A stretch of 64,000 bases of DNA, from positions 3,658,001 through 3,722,000 of the forward strand of contig OX595985.1 in assembly GCA_951394045.1 (NCBI GenBank). The letters run 5' to 3'. The stretch is from Nitzschia sp. DOCU1. Lineage: Eukaryota; Bacillariophyta; Bacillariophyceae; Bacillariales; Bacillariaceae. The notes beneath the pieces are model-generated. The model was not told the DNA's origin, ran no database searches, and saw nothing but the letters and a program-made list of their open reading frames with translations. Below, in pieces: positions 49,636-59,410 of this stretch (position 1 is its first letter; each line of letters opens with the position of its first letter). A program made the position numbers and the translations under genes.

Positions 49636-52600
49636 TTAACTATGATACGGATGTATGTTACGAATGTTCCAAGTCTGAGTAACGGCACCCTTCTGGATAC
49701 GTACTGTACCGTTGTCATTCACGGCGACGATTGGATACGGACCATCGTAGGGGTTAGCACCGAACTTACGTTGTTGGTCCTGCTTGATCATGATCTGTTG
49801 GCCTGCGCGATACTCATACGGCAATCGCGTTTTGTTTTCTGCCGCATTGTTCTTCACAATGCGTTGCATCTTGCGCTCACGGATGAGCTTCCAGTTAGCT
49901 TCGAAGCGGGTGTTGAGAATAGCATCTCTACCGAATACTAGTTGCATCGGCGTAGCCTGTAGCGTAGTGTGGTATGTCGCGCGAACGGCGAACATCACGG
50001 CTGCCAGGATTCCATCGAGTCCGACTGTATCGTCTGAGTGCTGCAGTTCAAACGTACGAATCATGTTCCCGATAGTTTGGTGTACTCGTTCGAGTATTGC
50101 GTTCGCCTGCGGATTCCTCGCAGTGATTGGGCGCGCAAGCACGCCGTAGTCTTCCTTGACCATTCGCCGGAATTCGCCCATGAACTCCGTACCGCGGTCA
50201 TAAATAACCTGTTGCGGCCACGGGTATCTCGTGAACCACGTCTTTTCGGCTAATTCGGCGATACTAAAAGCCTCTTTGTTGGGTACGCAAACCATCTCGA
50301 ACCAGCCAGTTGCCGGGTCAATCATGGTAAGGCACCAAAGTTCGAGTTGTTTCTGTTTACCCTTGTCTCGTTTACCCTGGTTAATCGCATAAGGGCCTAT
50401 GAGGTCGACACATAGGATTTCCCAAGGTTCGCTCTCGGGTTCCTTAATTGGTAGGTGCCCATACTTAAGGGTCTTGCGTTTTGTTAATTGGCACAACCTG
50501 CATTTTTTGCAGATATCGACGACATCGGTTCGCAGTCCTTTCCAGTAGAAGTGCTGCCGAATCGTGTGCTCTGTTCGGGTCTCGCCCGGATGACACAGTG
50601 TCTCGTGGTACCACTCAATGCATCGACGTTGGAGTGACTGCGGAATAACTATCTTACTATCTCTAACTACTAGAGGACGTTTCTTACCGCCCCCACGAAA
50701 AACCTTTACACTATATCTACTGTCCGACGCTGCCTTCTGGAGCAGCGCGGTATCTTTTCGTTGATGTCGCATAATGTACTTGTAGGTGAGGGGGAAGGCG
50801 CTTTCGGGTAGTTCGTCGCCCCCAAAGTACTCTGCGAAGTTGGCCTCGGTAAAGGGCTTTTCGTTTTTACCAAGTCGACTAAGAGCATCCGCTACTACGT
50901 TCGTTTCACCTCTAACGTATACTAGTTCGGGACCATACTCTTCGAGGATGAGTCGCCAGTGCATAACGCGTTCAGTATTAAAGTTTTTATAGGTCAGATT
51001 CTTGTGGTCGGTGTGGACCCGAATCTGTTGACCCAGGAGAATCGTACGGAACTCCTTGAGTGTTTCTACAATAGCGAGTAGTTCCCGCTCGGTAGTAGTA
51101 TACCGTGTCTGCGCCGGATTGAGTTTGCGACTATAGAACGCGATTGGCTTACCGTTTTGCGAGATGACTGCGCCAAGCTGCGTGTCGCTCGCGTCGGTAT
51201 GTATATCAAACGGTAACTGAAAGTTCGGGTAGGTCAGGAGAACCTCCTTACTTATTATTTTCTTCATCGTGTCAAATGCCTCTTGGTGCGCGCCGGTCCA
51301 CTCCCACTTAGCCGTTTTCGACGTAAGCGATGCAAGCGGGGCGAGGATGTGCGATCGGCGCACCCACATATCGCGATAATAATTCACGATACCGATGAAA
51401 GCGCGTAGTTCCTTTTTATTGCGCGGTGCGAGCATGGCTTGAAGTGCCTGCACTTTGGTTGCTACGGGTTGGATGCCGTCTCGGGTAATCCAGTAGCCAA
51501 GGTATTCGAGCTCCGCTTTCGCGAAGAAGGACTTCTTGATGTTCACCTTGAGTCCCGTGTCTTTCAGACGTTGTAGTACCACGTCGAGTTTCTCTAGGTG
51601 GTCTAGGTAACTACCCTTAGTAAGTACTAGAAGATCATCTATGTACGTGCGTATGTACTCTAGATCTGCGAACAGCGACGACATCTTTTCTTGAAAGATA
51701 TCGGGGCTATTGCTGAGTCCCATAGGTAGTCGTTGCATCTCATATTTTCCCCACGGGAAGACGAGAGTGCAAAGTTTCTTTGCGTTCGGACTAAGTTCCA
51801 CATGGTAGTAGCCCATGTTTAGGTCTAAACTAGTAGCGTACTGAAAACCTTCTAGTTTTAACAGTAGCTCTTGTATCTTTGGTAGTGGGAATGGCTTCCG
51901 CTTGATTCGCTTGTTGAGCTCGCGAAAGTCGTTGATGAACCGTACCGTCTTGTCCTTCTTTGGGATGATGAACGATGGTGCCGCCCATTCAGAGCGGTTA
52001 ACTTTCTTTAGTACGCCGACTGCGCAGAGGCGATCGACCTCGTTGCGTAGCGTCTGTTCATATGCCTTCGGCACTGGATATGGCCTCGCATGATATGGCG
52101 TGACATTAGGCTTTAGCTCGATATCATAGGGCTCGCCTTTCCAAGTGCCGAGCGTGCCGTCAAAGAGCGTCTCATGTTTCTGAAGAAGCGTCTTGAGGGC
52201 GGATTTATCTTCTTCCGACAGATGGTCCATCTCGGAGATTTTCTGCGGAATGTCCGCTGGGGCATATTTAGCGTCTAAGATTTGTTTAATAGACTTGGCA
52301 CCGCCATCTGTGTCGGCCTGCCAGGCGTCTTCGTCGGGCGTCTCGCCATATATCTTCATTGCTATAGCAGCTGAGTCCCATTCGACTTCCCTTGTCTTGA
52401 AGTCGAACTTGACACCTAGTTCTCGCAGAAGATCTCTGCCAATGATCATGTCGTAGTTGCCAAGGTCGGATGTCACCTGGAAGACCCATTCAATCACCCT
52501 ATTGGCATGAAATTCCGGAAGTTTAAACTGGATTTTTACTTCGCGGTGCGTCTCGACGACACCTCCAGCTGTCGTGAAGGTGGTTCTCGATGGTGTCGTC

Positions 52601-53007
52601 CTGACACGTAGTTTCTTGACATGCTTCTCGGAGATCAGTCCTCGTGATGCTCCGGTGTCTAGTAGCGTCGTCAACGCTGCCGCCTTGGCCTTGCCTAGGC
52701 GCGTGTTAATCTGCGCGAAACAGTATGGAATTTCGTCTGGCGCGGTTTTCTGGCGTTTTGGTGAGCTCCGGTTGTACAGTCGTGTTATCGCGTGCGATTC
52801 CGCCGCGATACGGTAATTAATGCATTGGTCCAATGAGGCGAAGACCTCGCCCGGCTCGGATGGTATATGGACAGATGGGCGCGCATGTCGTGCTCCATCG
52901 CGTTGCTCGTGGAAAACGAAAACTTCGTCACATCCGCAATTTTTGCGTTTCCCACTTACTCTTTCAGAGACTTCGTAATAGGATAACTCGTCCTTAACAT
53001 TATGCAT
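49636..53007 (-). CDS. pol: alpha2 gypsy Pol polyprotein
   Basis: It has 1,123 codons from MHNVKDELSYY, with protease LLDTGAS near 113, reverse transcriptase with FINDFRELNKRIKRKP and YIDDLLVLTKG, RNase H with HTDASDTQLGAV, integrase finger WYHETLCHPG...CKKCRLC, catalytic residues in CVDLIGPY, YDRGTEF and NAILERVHQ, and a GPY/F-type end (YDGPYPIVAVND). It lies in the same frame as gag, 36 nt downstream of the gag TGA, with no other stop between. Translation as a Gag-Pol readthrough product is therefore likely; internal initiation at 53007 is the alternative. The copy is uninterrupted and nearly identical to alpha1 pol. Confidence 0.93.
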   Translation of the reverse strand: MHNVKDELSYYEVSERVSGKRKNCGCDEVFVFHEQRDGARHARPSVHIPSEPGEVFASLDQCINYRIAAESHAITRLYNRSSPKRQKTAPDEIPYCFAQINTRLGKAKAAALTTLLDTGASRGLISEKHVKKLRVRTTPSRTTFTTAGGVVETHREVKIQFKLPEFHANRVIEWVFQVTSDLGNYDMIIGRDLLRELGVKFDFKTREVEWDSAAIAMKIYGETPDEDAWQADTDGGAKSIKQILDAKYAPADIPQKISEMDHLSEEDKSALKTLLQKHETLFDGTLGTWKGEPYDIELKPNVTPYHARPYPVPKAYEQTLRNEVDRLCAVGVLKKVNRSEWAAPSFIIPKKDKTVRFINDFRELNKRIKRKPFPLPKIQELLLKLEGFQYATSLDLNMGYYHVELSPNAKKLCTLVFPWGKYEMQRLPMGLSNSPDIFQEKMSSLFADLEYIRTYIDDLLVLTKGSYLDHLEKLDVVLQRLKDTGLKVNIKKSFFAKAELEYLGYWITRDGIQPVATKVQALQAMLAPRNKKELRAFIGIVNYYRDMWVRRSHILAPLASLTSKTAKWEWTGAHQEAFDTMKKIISKEVLLTYPNFQLPFDIHTDASDTQLGAVISQNGKPIAFYSRKLNPAQTRYTTTERELLAIVETLKEFRTILLGQQIRVHTDHKNLTYKNFNTERVMHWRLILEEYGPELVYVRGETNVVADALSRLGKNEKPFTEANFAEYFGGDELPESAFPLTYKYIMRHQRKDTALLQKAASDSRYSVKVFRGGGKKRPLVVRDSKIVIPQSLQRRCIEWYHETLCHPGETRTEHTIRQHFYWKGLRTDVVDICKKCRLCQLTKRKTLKYGHLPIKEPESEPWEILCVDLIGPYAINQGKRDKGKQKQLELWCLTMIDPATGWFEMVCVPNKEAFSIAELAEKTWFTRYPWPQQVIYDRGTEFMGEFRRMVKEDYGVLARPITARNPQANAILERVHQTIGNMIRTFELQHSDDTVGLDGILAAVMFAVRATYHTTLQATPMQLVFGRDAILNTRFEANWKLIRERKMQRIVKNNAAENKTRLPYEYRAGQQIMIKQDQQRKFGANPYDGPYPIVAVNDNGTVRIQKGAVTQTWNIRNIHPYHS

Positions 53008-53043
53008 TAAACTAGCTTTTTCGTGTACAACTCGCTCACACCT

Positions 53044-54219
53044 TCAGTTTTCATCGTCGCTAGCAACAAGGTTAGCCAAGAGTTCATCCACATTGAAGTT
53101 TTCCTCGTCGGGTGGATCAACCGCCTTGCGCTTGCGCTCGTCCTTGACCGCATCCTTGACCATGTTCTGGATCATGGCATGCAGTTCTTCTTTCTTGTTG
53201 GCGCCGCCATCGTCACGTACCCAAGTACGGTTGCCGTAACGAGGCTTCTTTTCGCCGTTCTTGATGAAATTTCCATGGGCGGCAGCCATCTTCTGGGCCT
53301 GCACCACCACCATCTTGCAGTCCCCGGTGTTGTGGGACCAGTTAGGGCCATGGTAGGCACATTTAAAGGGAGGAGTCTTGTCATTGGCGCCGCGCTTAGC
53401 AGCGGGCTTCGAGTGATCCATTCTCGGGTCTCGCTTCCCCTTCGGGGGATGGGCGCCATCTGGCTTTGGCTTACGGACGTGATTAGCTTCATGTAACTTT
53501 TCAGTGAATTCGAGGCGCTCACAGAACTGGGTGAACTCATCCAAAGTGTGATCAATCGGCTCAAAACCTTGTAGGATCATCTGCTGACGCCAACTAGCGG
53601 GGATAGCAAACTCTGCATGCTCGATAATCTCGTCCTTGGGTAGCTTGTTCCTGTCGCCACGCGTAGTATCAAACAACGCCAAATAATGGTTGAGCTGCTG
53701 GAAGCGACTGATGTACTCCTTCATGGTCATCTCGGGAGGCTTGCGACACAAACGGCGCATGTAGCGTTTCTGAGTTTGAAGTGCACGAGCCGGGAGAACG
53801 TAATTGGTGACTCCTTGTAGGGTCGCCTTGAGATTTGCAATCGTTTCGTTTCCAGCGGCTGCTGCCGACTCTTCGAACCTGGCGAGGGCCTTTCCGATGA
53901 GGATACGGCGATAGAACTCGTACCTCTGCGGACCAGTGGTCAAGTTCTGCCCCTTGATCACTTTTTCCGCCTTGTCTTGCAAGCGAAACCAGGTCTCGGC
54001 CGACTCGTCGCCATTGAAAGGCAGAATCGAGAGTTCAAACTGAGTCGAGTTTGGATCGTCGGGAATGTTGCGGCACTTGAAGGTCACAAGCTTCTCTTTG
54101 TTCACAATCACTTCCGGTTCACGTTGGATAGGGATTGGAGCGCGTTGAAAACCCCTTTTCATCATGTCGTTCCGAGGGATAGCGGCGACGGCCGCGACGG
54201 TTGCGTTAGAAAGCTTCAT
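53044..54219 (-). CDS. gag: alpha2 Gag
   Basis: The protein has 391 residues. The capsid region carries PARALQTQKRYMRRLCRKPP and FQQLNHYLALFDTTRG. The nucleocapsid has an unusual finger, CAYHGPNWSHNTGDC, spaced C-X2-H-X5-H-X4-C, where retrotransposon knuckles normally read CCHC. The tail is acidic (NLVASDDEN). The terminating TGA (53044-53046) is followed by AGG and an open frame into pol. It starts at the first ATG after the leader, MKLSNATVAA. Confidence 0.92.
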   Translation of the reverse strand: MKLSNATVAAVAAIPRNDMMKRGFQRAPIPIQREPEVIVNKEKLVTFKCRNIPDDPNSTQFELSILPFNGDESAETWFRLQDKAEKVIKGQNLTTGPQRYEFYRRILIGKALARFEESAAAAGNETIANLKATLQGVTNYVLPARALQTQKRYMRRLCRKPPEMTMKEYISRFQQLNHYLALFDTTRGDRNKLPKDEIIEHAEFAIPASWRQQMILQGFEPIDHTLDEFTQFCERLEFTEKLHEANHVRKPKPDGAHPPKGKRDPRMDHSKPAAKRGANDKTPPFKCAYHGPNWSHNTGDCKMVVVQAQKMAAAHGNFIKNGEKKPRYGNRTWVRDDGGANKKEELHAMIQNMVKDAVKDERKRKAVDPPDEENFNVDELLANLVASDDEN

Positions 54220-54272
54220 CTTGATGGTAAGTTAGTCTTGATCACGACGATTGTCGTGGAGTGTTAACACTA

Positions 54273-54796
54273 TGCACTACGTCGTTTGTAGGATCGAAAT
54301 AGTTGTGAAAATTATGGCTAAGTTAAAAACTAGATGTATTTCTCATGCAAGTTGTCTCGTAGGCTCTCGTAGTTCTAGTAGAGTCGAGACCTTTGACATG
54401 CATCGACAACAATCCGAACAGGAGGTTGATGCATCTTGTAGTAGACTAGCTACGACGTTGTACTAGGGTTCTTTGGACGTCGTCAGCTACTCTGGAATAA
54501 AGAATAGTTACCTCAATGTCATCGAGGTGCCAGATCTTAGGTGGCGTTGACACTAGGATCTCATCGGCATTCGACCAGCAGGAGTCATGCGCGATGCCTG
54601 TGTCGTGCAACGTCACGTCGTCGGTGACGTCAATAGGTTATGGGCCTGTCCGACGATGTCCGAGACCGGCCTAGCGTCCGCATCCGCACGCAACGCTTTC
54701 GTCATGCTACATCATCATACATGATGTCACACATGACTAAGTAGACTAATAATTTTGGACTACAATCATTCGAAGGAGTTGACGTGCAAAGCAGTG
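54273..54796 (-). repeat. alpha2 5' LTR, outer end clipped (524 bp)
   Basis: It matches the 3' LTR but stops at GCAGTG instead of GCAGTGTACTGCA, losing seven bases at its outer edge. The inner flank on minus is TAGTGTTAACACTCCAC, the palindromic PBS-position motif. Confidence 0.92.
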
Positions 54797-55365
54797 AATT
54801 CATGGGAGAATTCCGAAGAATGGTGCGCGAAGACTATGGCGTGATGACCAAGCCAATTACAGCGCGAAACCCGCAGGCTAATTCGATTATCGAGCGAGTT
54901 CACCAAACCATAGGGAACATGATTCGCACTTTCGAGTTGCAAAACTCCGAAGACACGGAGTCGCTGGACGGAGTCCTGGCGGCCACAATGTTTGCCGTAT
55001 GCGCAACGTATCACACAACGATGCAAGCGACGCCAACACAGCTAGTGTTTGGCCACGACGCTATCCTAAATACCCGGTTCGAAGCTAACTGGAAATTAAT
55101 TAAGGAACGAAAGGAATCTCGTATTATCCAAAATAACGCAGCTGAAAATAAGACGCGAAGAGTTTACCGGTATCGCGTAGGACAGAAGGTAATGGTCCGT
55201 AATGAACAATCCCGCAAGTATGGGACAAATCCTTATAGCGGTCCGTATGAGATCGTGCACATTAATGACAATGGCTCTGTTCGCATCAGAAAGGGCGCAG
55301 TGCAACAAACTTACAATATCCGGAATCTGCATCCGTACGAGGAACGCGATGTTGCTGACGAGTGA
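54797..55365 (+). pseudogene. pol: gamma1 pol, block 4 (integrase core end and C-terminus)
   Basis: It resumes at EFMGEFRRMVREDYG. Compared with alpha pol about ten codons (equivalent to PQQVIYDRGT, containing the second catalytic Asp) are missing at the alpha2 junction. It continues with the catalytic Glu in NSIIERVHQ, a GPY-type motif in YSGPYEIVHIND, and ends at 55363-55365. Confidence 0.92.
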
Positions 55366-55395
55366 GCTCTTAGAAGCCCTTGTCATGGGGGCGCA

Positions 55396-55852
55396 TGCAG
55401 TAGACTAGAATACCCCTCTAGATCTAACAAGTAGTTAGAACGTTAGAATGTTGTAACATTGGAATGTTAGAATGTTCGAACGAAGAGTACACACAATGGC
55501 CTACGTGTAGTACCAACATACCTTAGATACATACATGGCTGACGTCGACTTGGTCGAACATCTGTGGATGCACGGACGGACGGGCAAGGCCGACGCGGCT
55601 GACGAGCAATGACGACGACAACGGCGAGCGCGGCGAGCCGTCGACGTCTACTACTGAGCTAGAACTTCCAACGGTATCTAGCTATGGATCTTGAAGAGAT
55701 CCGAGAAGCTAGACCGGTGGGAGTTGTATCCAACGCATACTGGATGCGTTGAGGGAAGACCCTCGTGGTCTAGGAGCGATGTAATCAGCGATAACTTAGA
55801 TCTCACAATTATTTCCACTACAACTTTTTCATCGTACTTTCAGCGTAGTGCA
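55396..55852 (+). repeat. gamma1 3' LTR (457 bp)
   Basis: TGCAGTAGACTAG to GCGTAGTGCA, preceded by the purine tract GGGGGCG. It is followed by the TSD CTAT. Confidence 0.93.
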
Positions 55853-55856
55853 CTAT

Positions 55857-56100
55857 GGGTTAGTCGAATGTTACTATGTGATATACTACAGAGCGCGTAT
55901 ATGTGTAACGTGGCGACTCCTTTGATCGCTGCGTCGGTGCGCCGTCAGCGACGACGTCACCGCTCGTTCGCGTCCGTGTCCGTTAGCCGTCTGTACGTCG
56001 TCCGTCCAACGGACGACTCCGTTCGTCTATGACTACTAAGACTACCAACTCAAAGGACTAACTTGACTCAACTAATTATGCGTCTCTGTGGGGTATGGCA
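55857..56100 (-). repeat. beta2 5' LTR, outer part
   Basis: It continues the beta LTR interrupted at 25383, from GGGTTAGTCG to GGGTATGGCA on plus. With 24858-25383 it makes one complete LTR. Confidence 0.92.
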
Positions 56101-56185
56101 CCGCCACATATCACGGTAGTAATTTACCATGCCTAAGAAACGTCTCAGTTGTCGCTTCGTTTGCGGCGGCTGCATCTTTAGTATC
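56101..56185 (-). pseudogene. beta-family reverse transcriptase fragment
   Basis: It encodes ILKMQPPQTKRQLRRFLG and NYYRDMW on minus, the RT/connection segment of beta pol, in the same sense as beta2. It abuts the outer TG end of the beta2 5' LTR. GCGG is shared by this junction and by the normal pol-LTR boundary, so a deletion between the two could have created it. Confidence 0.85.
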
Positions 56186-56337
56186 ATGCCATGATCCAGA
56201 ACATGGTCAAGGACGAACGCAAGCGCAAGGCGATTGATCCACCCAACGAGGAAAACTTTAATGTGGACGAAGTCTTGGCTAACCTTGTCGCTAGCCACGA
56301 TGAAAACTGAAGGTGTGAGCGAGTTGTACACGAAAAA
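56185..56337 (+). pseudogene. alpha-family gag C-terminal fragment
   Basis: It encodes MIQNMVKDERKRKAIDPP through the ASHDEN end and the TGA AGG context, closely like 594-760. Twelve bp present in alpha1 and alpha2 are absent. It ends abruptly at GTTGTACACGAAAAATCA. Confidence 0.85.
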
Positions 56338-57466
56338 TCAGCTGTGCTCCAACATTGGCATGTACAGTGCCTCCAGGAAAACCAAAATGTATTTGAGTCC
56401 TTGTGATGAGGTGAACCCTGTTGCAGCGGTGATGATGGGGACATTCCTCATCGGCTTATACTCGTCTGAGTATGGCTGGACATCACAGGTGTGCTCCGTA
56501 TAATTGATTGCCACGCAATTCTTCCCTGCAACAAAGGTATCTGCGTGGGAATCAGCCTCCAACGTGGATACAAATCCGGCATGCTCCAGGTGAGCTTGCA
56601 CCATCCTCGCTTCAGAGACACGGTAATTAAGTGTAGTGAACATGCTTATGATGCAATAGTCATTTACCATACTTTCGGGATAATTTTCTTGGGAACAGCA
56701 GCTTTCATCCATGCAATTACCGATCGCATGAACAACAGTGCTGCTCCCCAAGACCATCAGGTCTTGGTCTTCATGGAGCTCTTTCCTCCAAAGGAGTCTC
56801 CGGCCCGATCATTCTTGTTGTCTTCAAAGGATACATTGGTCTTTGCCTTTTCTTCCATCTTTAAGGCAGACAAGTTTCGCTTGAGTTCTGCATTTGACTT
56901 CTTCAATGCGGCTAATTTCTTCCTGGCTTGCCCAAACTTGGACTTTTTGTTGAAGTTCTTGCGACCACCACTGACGTCTCTACCTCCCCCTCGAGATTTG
57001 CATTTGTCGGGGTTGGCAGATCAAATCTCGAGAATAGCCTCATGGTGTGGAGCCATTTCGTCACTAAACCAATGTTTGGGTGGGCATGACCCACAAAAGA
57101 GCTTTCCCTCAGCAGTGTAGGCCCCACTGCCCGGTGCTGTACCATCGAAGGTCCGATTGCTCTGACTGACTCTGCTGATTCTGGGTTGGAAACTGGAGCT
57201 TTTTGTGAGGTTAGGAACCTCTTTTGCGATTTCTTGCAGGATCTGGTGAGAGGATCGTGGCTGCATACCCTGGGCAACTTTAAGGGTGGATACGAGCTGT
57301 GATAGCTCCCCGTTTTGCACATGCTGCCAAATCCAATCGATGACATCATCATCATGCTTGGGGCATCCTGCATTTTCAAAATACTGCAGTGCCTTTGTGA
57401 GCTTCTTACAAAAAATCTCAAATGACATGGCTCTTTCATTCTTGTAGGTCAATAATTCCCAAGTTT
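56338..57466 (-). pseudogene. copia-3, decayed copia gag-protease fragment
   Basis: On minus it begins as a Gag-like KNERAMSFEIFCKKLTKALQYF segment, then SQLVSTLKVAQGMQP, a CGSCPPKHWFSDEMAPHH cluster, a Lys-rich coiled stretch (ARKKLAALKKSNAELKRN, in another frame) and finally a protease with LEADSHADTFVAGKNC. Several frameshifts separate the parts and it is cut at the left by the alpha gag fragment. No integrase, RT or LTR is seen. Confidence 0.75.
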
Positions 57467-57914
57467 TGTTGGCCATGTTGACCCGTGCTTCTACGAAAAA
57501 CCATGCCCATTTGCGAAGTGTCTTCTCGTCGGCTTTGCACGCAAGGGCCATCTGATGCTCGTTTGGGTACAAGTTCATCAAAAGAAAGCCCCACATCATG
57601 CGCTTTTTCATCTCAAGCGGTGAGCTCCAGTCATATCCTCGATCAACATGGAGCATCCACGCTTTTGCCGCAACCGTGGCTGAACAACCAAACGTTCCCA
57701 AAAAGTTTCGTTTGACAGTAGCAGGCGTGCCAATGGGGGGTTCTCTGTCCATAAAAACTGTCCAGCAAAGGAAAAGGAAGTCCGATTCATGTTGTTCGAG
57801 AGTAGCTTGATCGAAGTCAACCATGATGAAGCATACGAAGACATCAAGATGCCAGTGAAAGAATTGATGATGAAGATATCGATCCATGTTTGGATGCGCT
57901 TTGTTGGACGACAT
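57467..57914 (-). pseudogene. Harbinger-like N-terminal fragment fused to copia-3 gag
   Basis: The first 150 or so residues of the 298-codon ORF include MKKRMMWGFLLMNLYPNEHQ and ADEKTLRKWAWFFVEARVNM. This resembles the region before the DDE core of PIF/Harbinger-like transposases, where a helix-turn-helix KTxRKWxW motif occurs. After MANK the frame passes into copia Gag without a stop. The remainder of the transposase is not in the window. The assignment is by resemblance only. Confidence 0.5.
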
Positions 57915-58173
57915 GCTCGACCGGCATAATGATTCTTGGCTCTTTACTTTATTTTTTAACGGTATGTATAAAAATTAAAGTTAAGTTCCGTTGTTGGCGA
58001 GCATGGCGAGCCCAGCCAGTCGTATGTACTGTAGAATCAGGTCGTCCTTTCCTTGGAGCACATATACAACCACGCGACGGTAGTACAGTATTACTGGAGA
58101 ATCGGCTTCCGTAGGTTCAATGAACCCAGCAAATGGCAACAAGCACGCGTGTCAAGGGCATATATAGCGTGGC

Positions 58174-58953
58174 TTGGTATCACTAAGCCTGCGTGTTGCG
58201 AAATCTAAAGGGCGATGGGTGCAATCGGTTACAGGAAAGCACGATAGCATCGTCGATTGCACACTGAACTTTATTAGTGCCCTTATGGGAACAACACATG
58301 AGTTCCATGAGGTTCTGCAGGCGAAGGTTATTATTCTAGAATTCAATGGTAAGGCTCGCGACCTTAGATCAACAATTAACACTCTTGGGGCCGGTGATGG
58401 TGATGACACTCCACACTGGAAAATCAAGACCGTGCTTCTTTCGGACCTCGTTGAAAGGCGAATGACAGTTCAGCAGGTCGGTACACAGAAAGCCCTCAGT
58501 GAGAAGAAAAGAGAACGAGGTGACAGGCTCTTTGAGGTGTTTGTGGTGTTGGGACAAGTGTACGAGCTTCTTTTCAGGCCATTTGTGGCAGCCGAGGGTG
58601 AACGTCTGACTCACAAAAGCGGAATGGTAAAGTTGGTGAAGAAGCTATTTAGCAAACAGTGCACGATCATGGGTTGTTTCCGGATTCTCCAGGTGCTGTT
58701 GAGCAAATTCCCCACCAACGGACACACTCTTGAGAGGGAGGAGGGGTTGGTATTATGTGGTTTTTTCGAGAATGACGAATGTGTGGCGAATGAGAATGCG
58801 ATGGTTTTTCAGGGTCCGAGGAAGCCGGATGAGGACCATGCCAACATTGTGCATTTGGTTATGAATGGGGCCACAGTTTGGCACGCAGTTCATTTCACCT
58901 ATGGGGAAGAAGGCCCACAAGTTCAAGCTCAGAAAGTGGGGCCAGAGTCATAA
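58174..58953 (+). CDS. hypothetical protein
   Basis: This is a 259-codon ORF that I do not recognise. The middle (residues about 85-150) is rich in charged residues with heptad-like leucines; the rest looks globular and includes CGFFENDECVANENAM. A second ORF follows 22 nt downstream in another frame, with CTTCAG just before it, so the two may be exons of one gene. It stands divergent from the Harbinger-like fragment. No signal peptide or membrane segment is apparent. Confidence 0.4.
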   Translation: MVSLSLRVAKSKGRWVQSVTGKHDSIVDCTLNFISALMGTTHEFHEVLQAKVIILEFNGKARDLRSTINTLGAGDGDDTPHWKIKTVLLSDLVERRMTVQQVGTQKALSEKKRERGDRLFEVFVVLGQVYELLFRPFVAAEGERLTHKSGMVKLVKKLFSKQCTIMGCFRILQVLLSKFPTNGHTLEREEGLVLCGFFENDECVANENAMVFQGPRKPDEDHANIVHLVMNGATVWHAVHFTYGEEGPQVQAQKVGPES

Positions 58954-58975
58954 CTCATGACGTCTGTTCTTCAGG

Positions 58976-59410
58976 TTGATTGCTGTGCGCCTTTTAGTGT
59001 GGGGTCGGTGGTTCTATATCGACCCGCAAACAGGAAAGATAGTCTGCCAATCGGAGAACGCCAATGATGTGGCTTTCTATCTGACCTATCGGGAGGAAGG
59101 AACCCTTGGTGGGGAGAATGACATGGAGAACAAGAACGACGATGACGTGGAAGACGACAATCCCCATGATGAGGGCATTACTACTGGTGGTAGTAGCTCC
59201 GAGGGGATGGAAGTTGAGGAGAACAAGGAGAATTCAGTACCGGTAGTCGAGGAGACTAGAGAGTCAGATGGCAAGGAAGAGGGTGGCAACGATGGCGTAG
59301 TAGACGATCTAGTGGTACTACAGAGAAAGTTGGAGTTTGTCGTGTTGGAACGAGACGCGGCGTTGCAGCGTGTTGACGAGTTGACTCTACAAAACAGTGA
59401 GTTGACGTGA
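58976..59410 (+). CDS. hypothetical acidic coiled-coil protein
   Basis: This 144-codon ORF starts with a short aromatic stretch (WGRWFYIDPQTGK), followed by about 70 strongly acidic, Ser/Gly-rich residues. It ends in a predicted coiled coil (LVVLQRKLEFVVLERDAALQ). It may be the 3' exon of the gene at 58174-58953, since TTCTTCAG precedes it. Composition alone makes coding plausible; no family is recognised. Confidence 0.35.
   Translation: MIAVRLLVWGRWFYIDPQTGKIVCQSENANDVAFYLTYREEGTLGGENDMENKNDDDVEDDNPHDEGITTGGSSSEGMEVEENKENSVPVVEETRESDGKEEGGNDGVVDDLVVLQRKLEFVVLERDAALQRVDELTLQNSELT

Noticed and set aside
49784..50149. 121-codon ORF antisense to alpha pol, seen also at 3625-4035
   Set aside because: Exactly opposite the integrase; recurrence follows the element.
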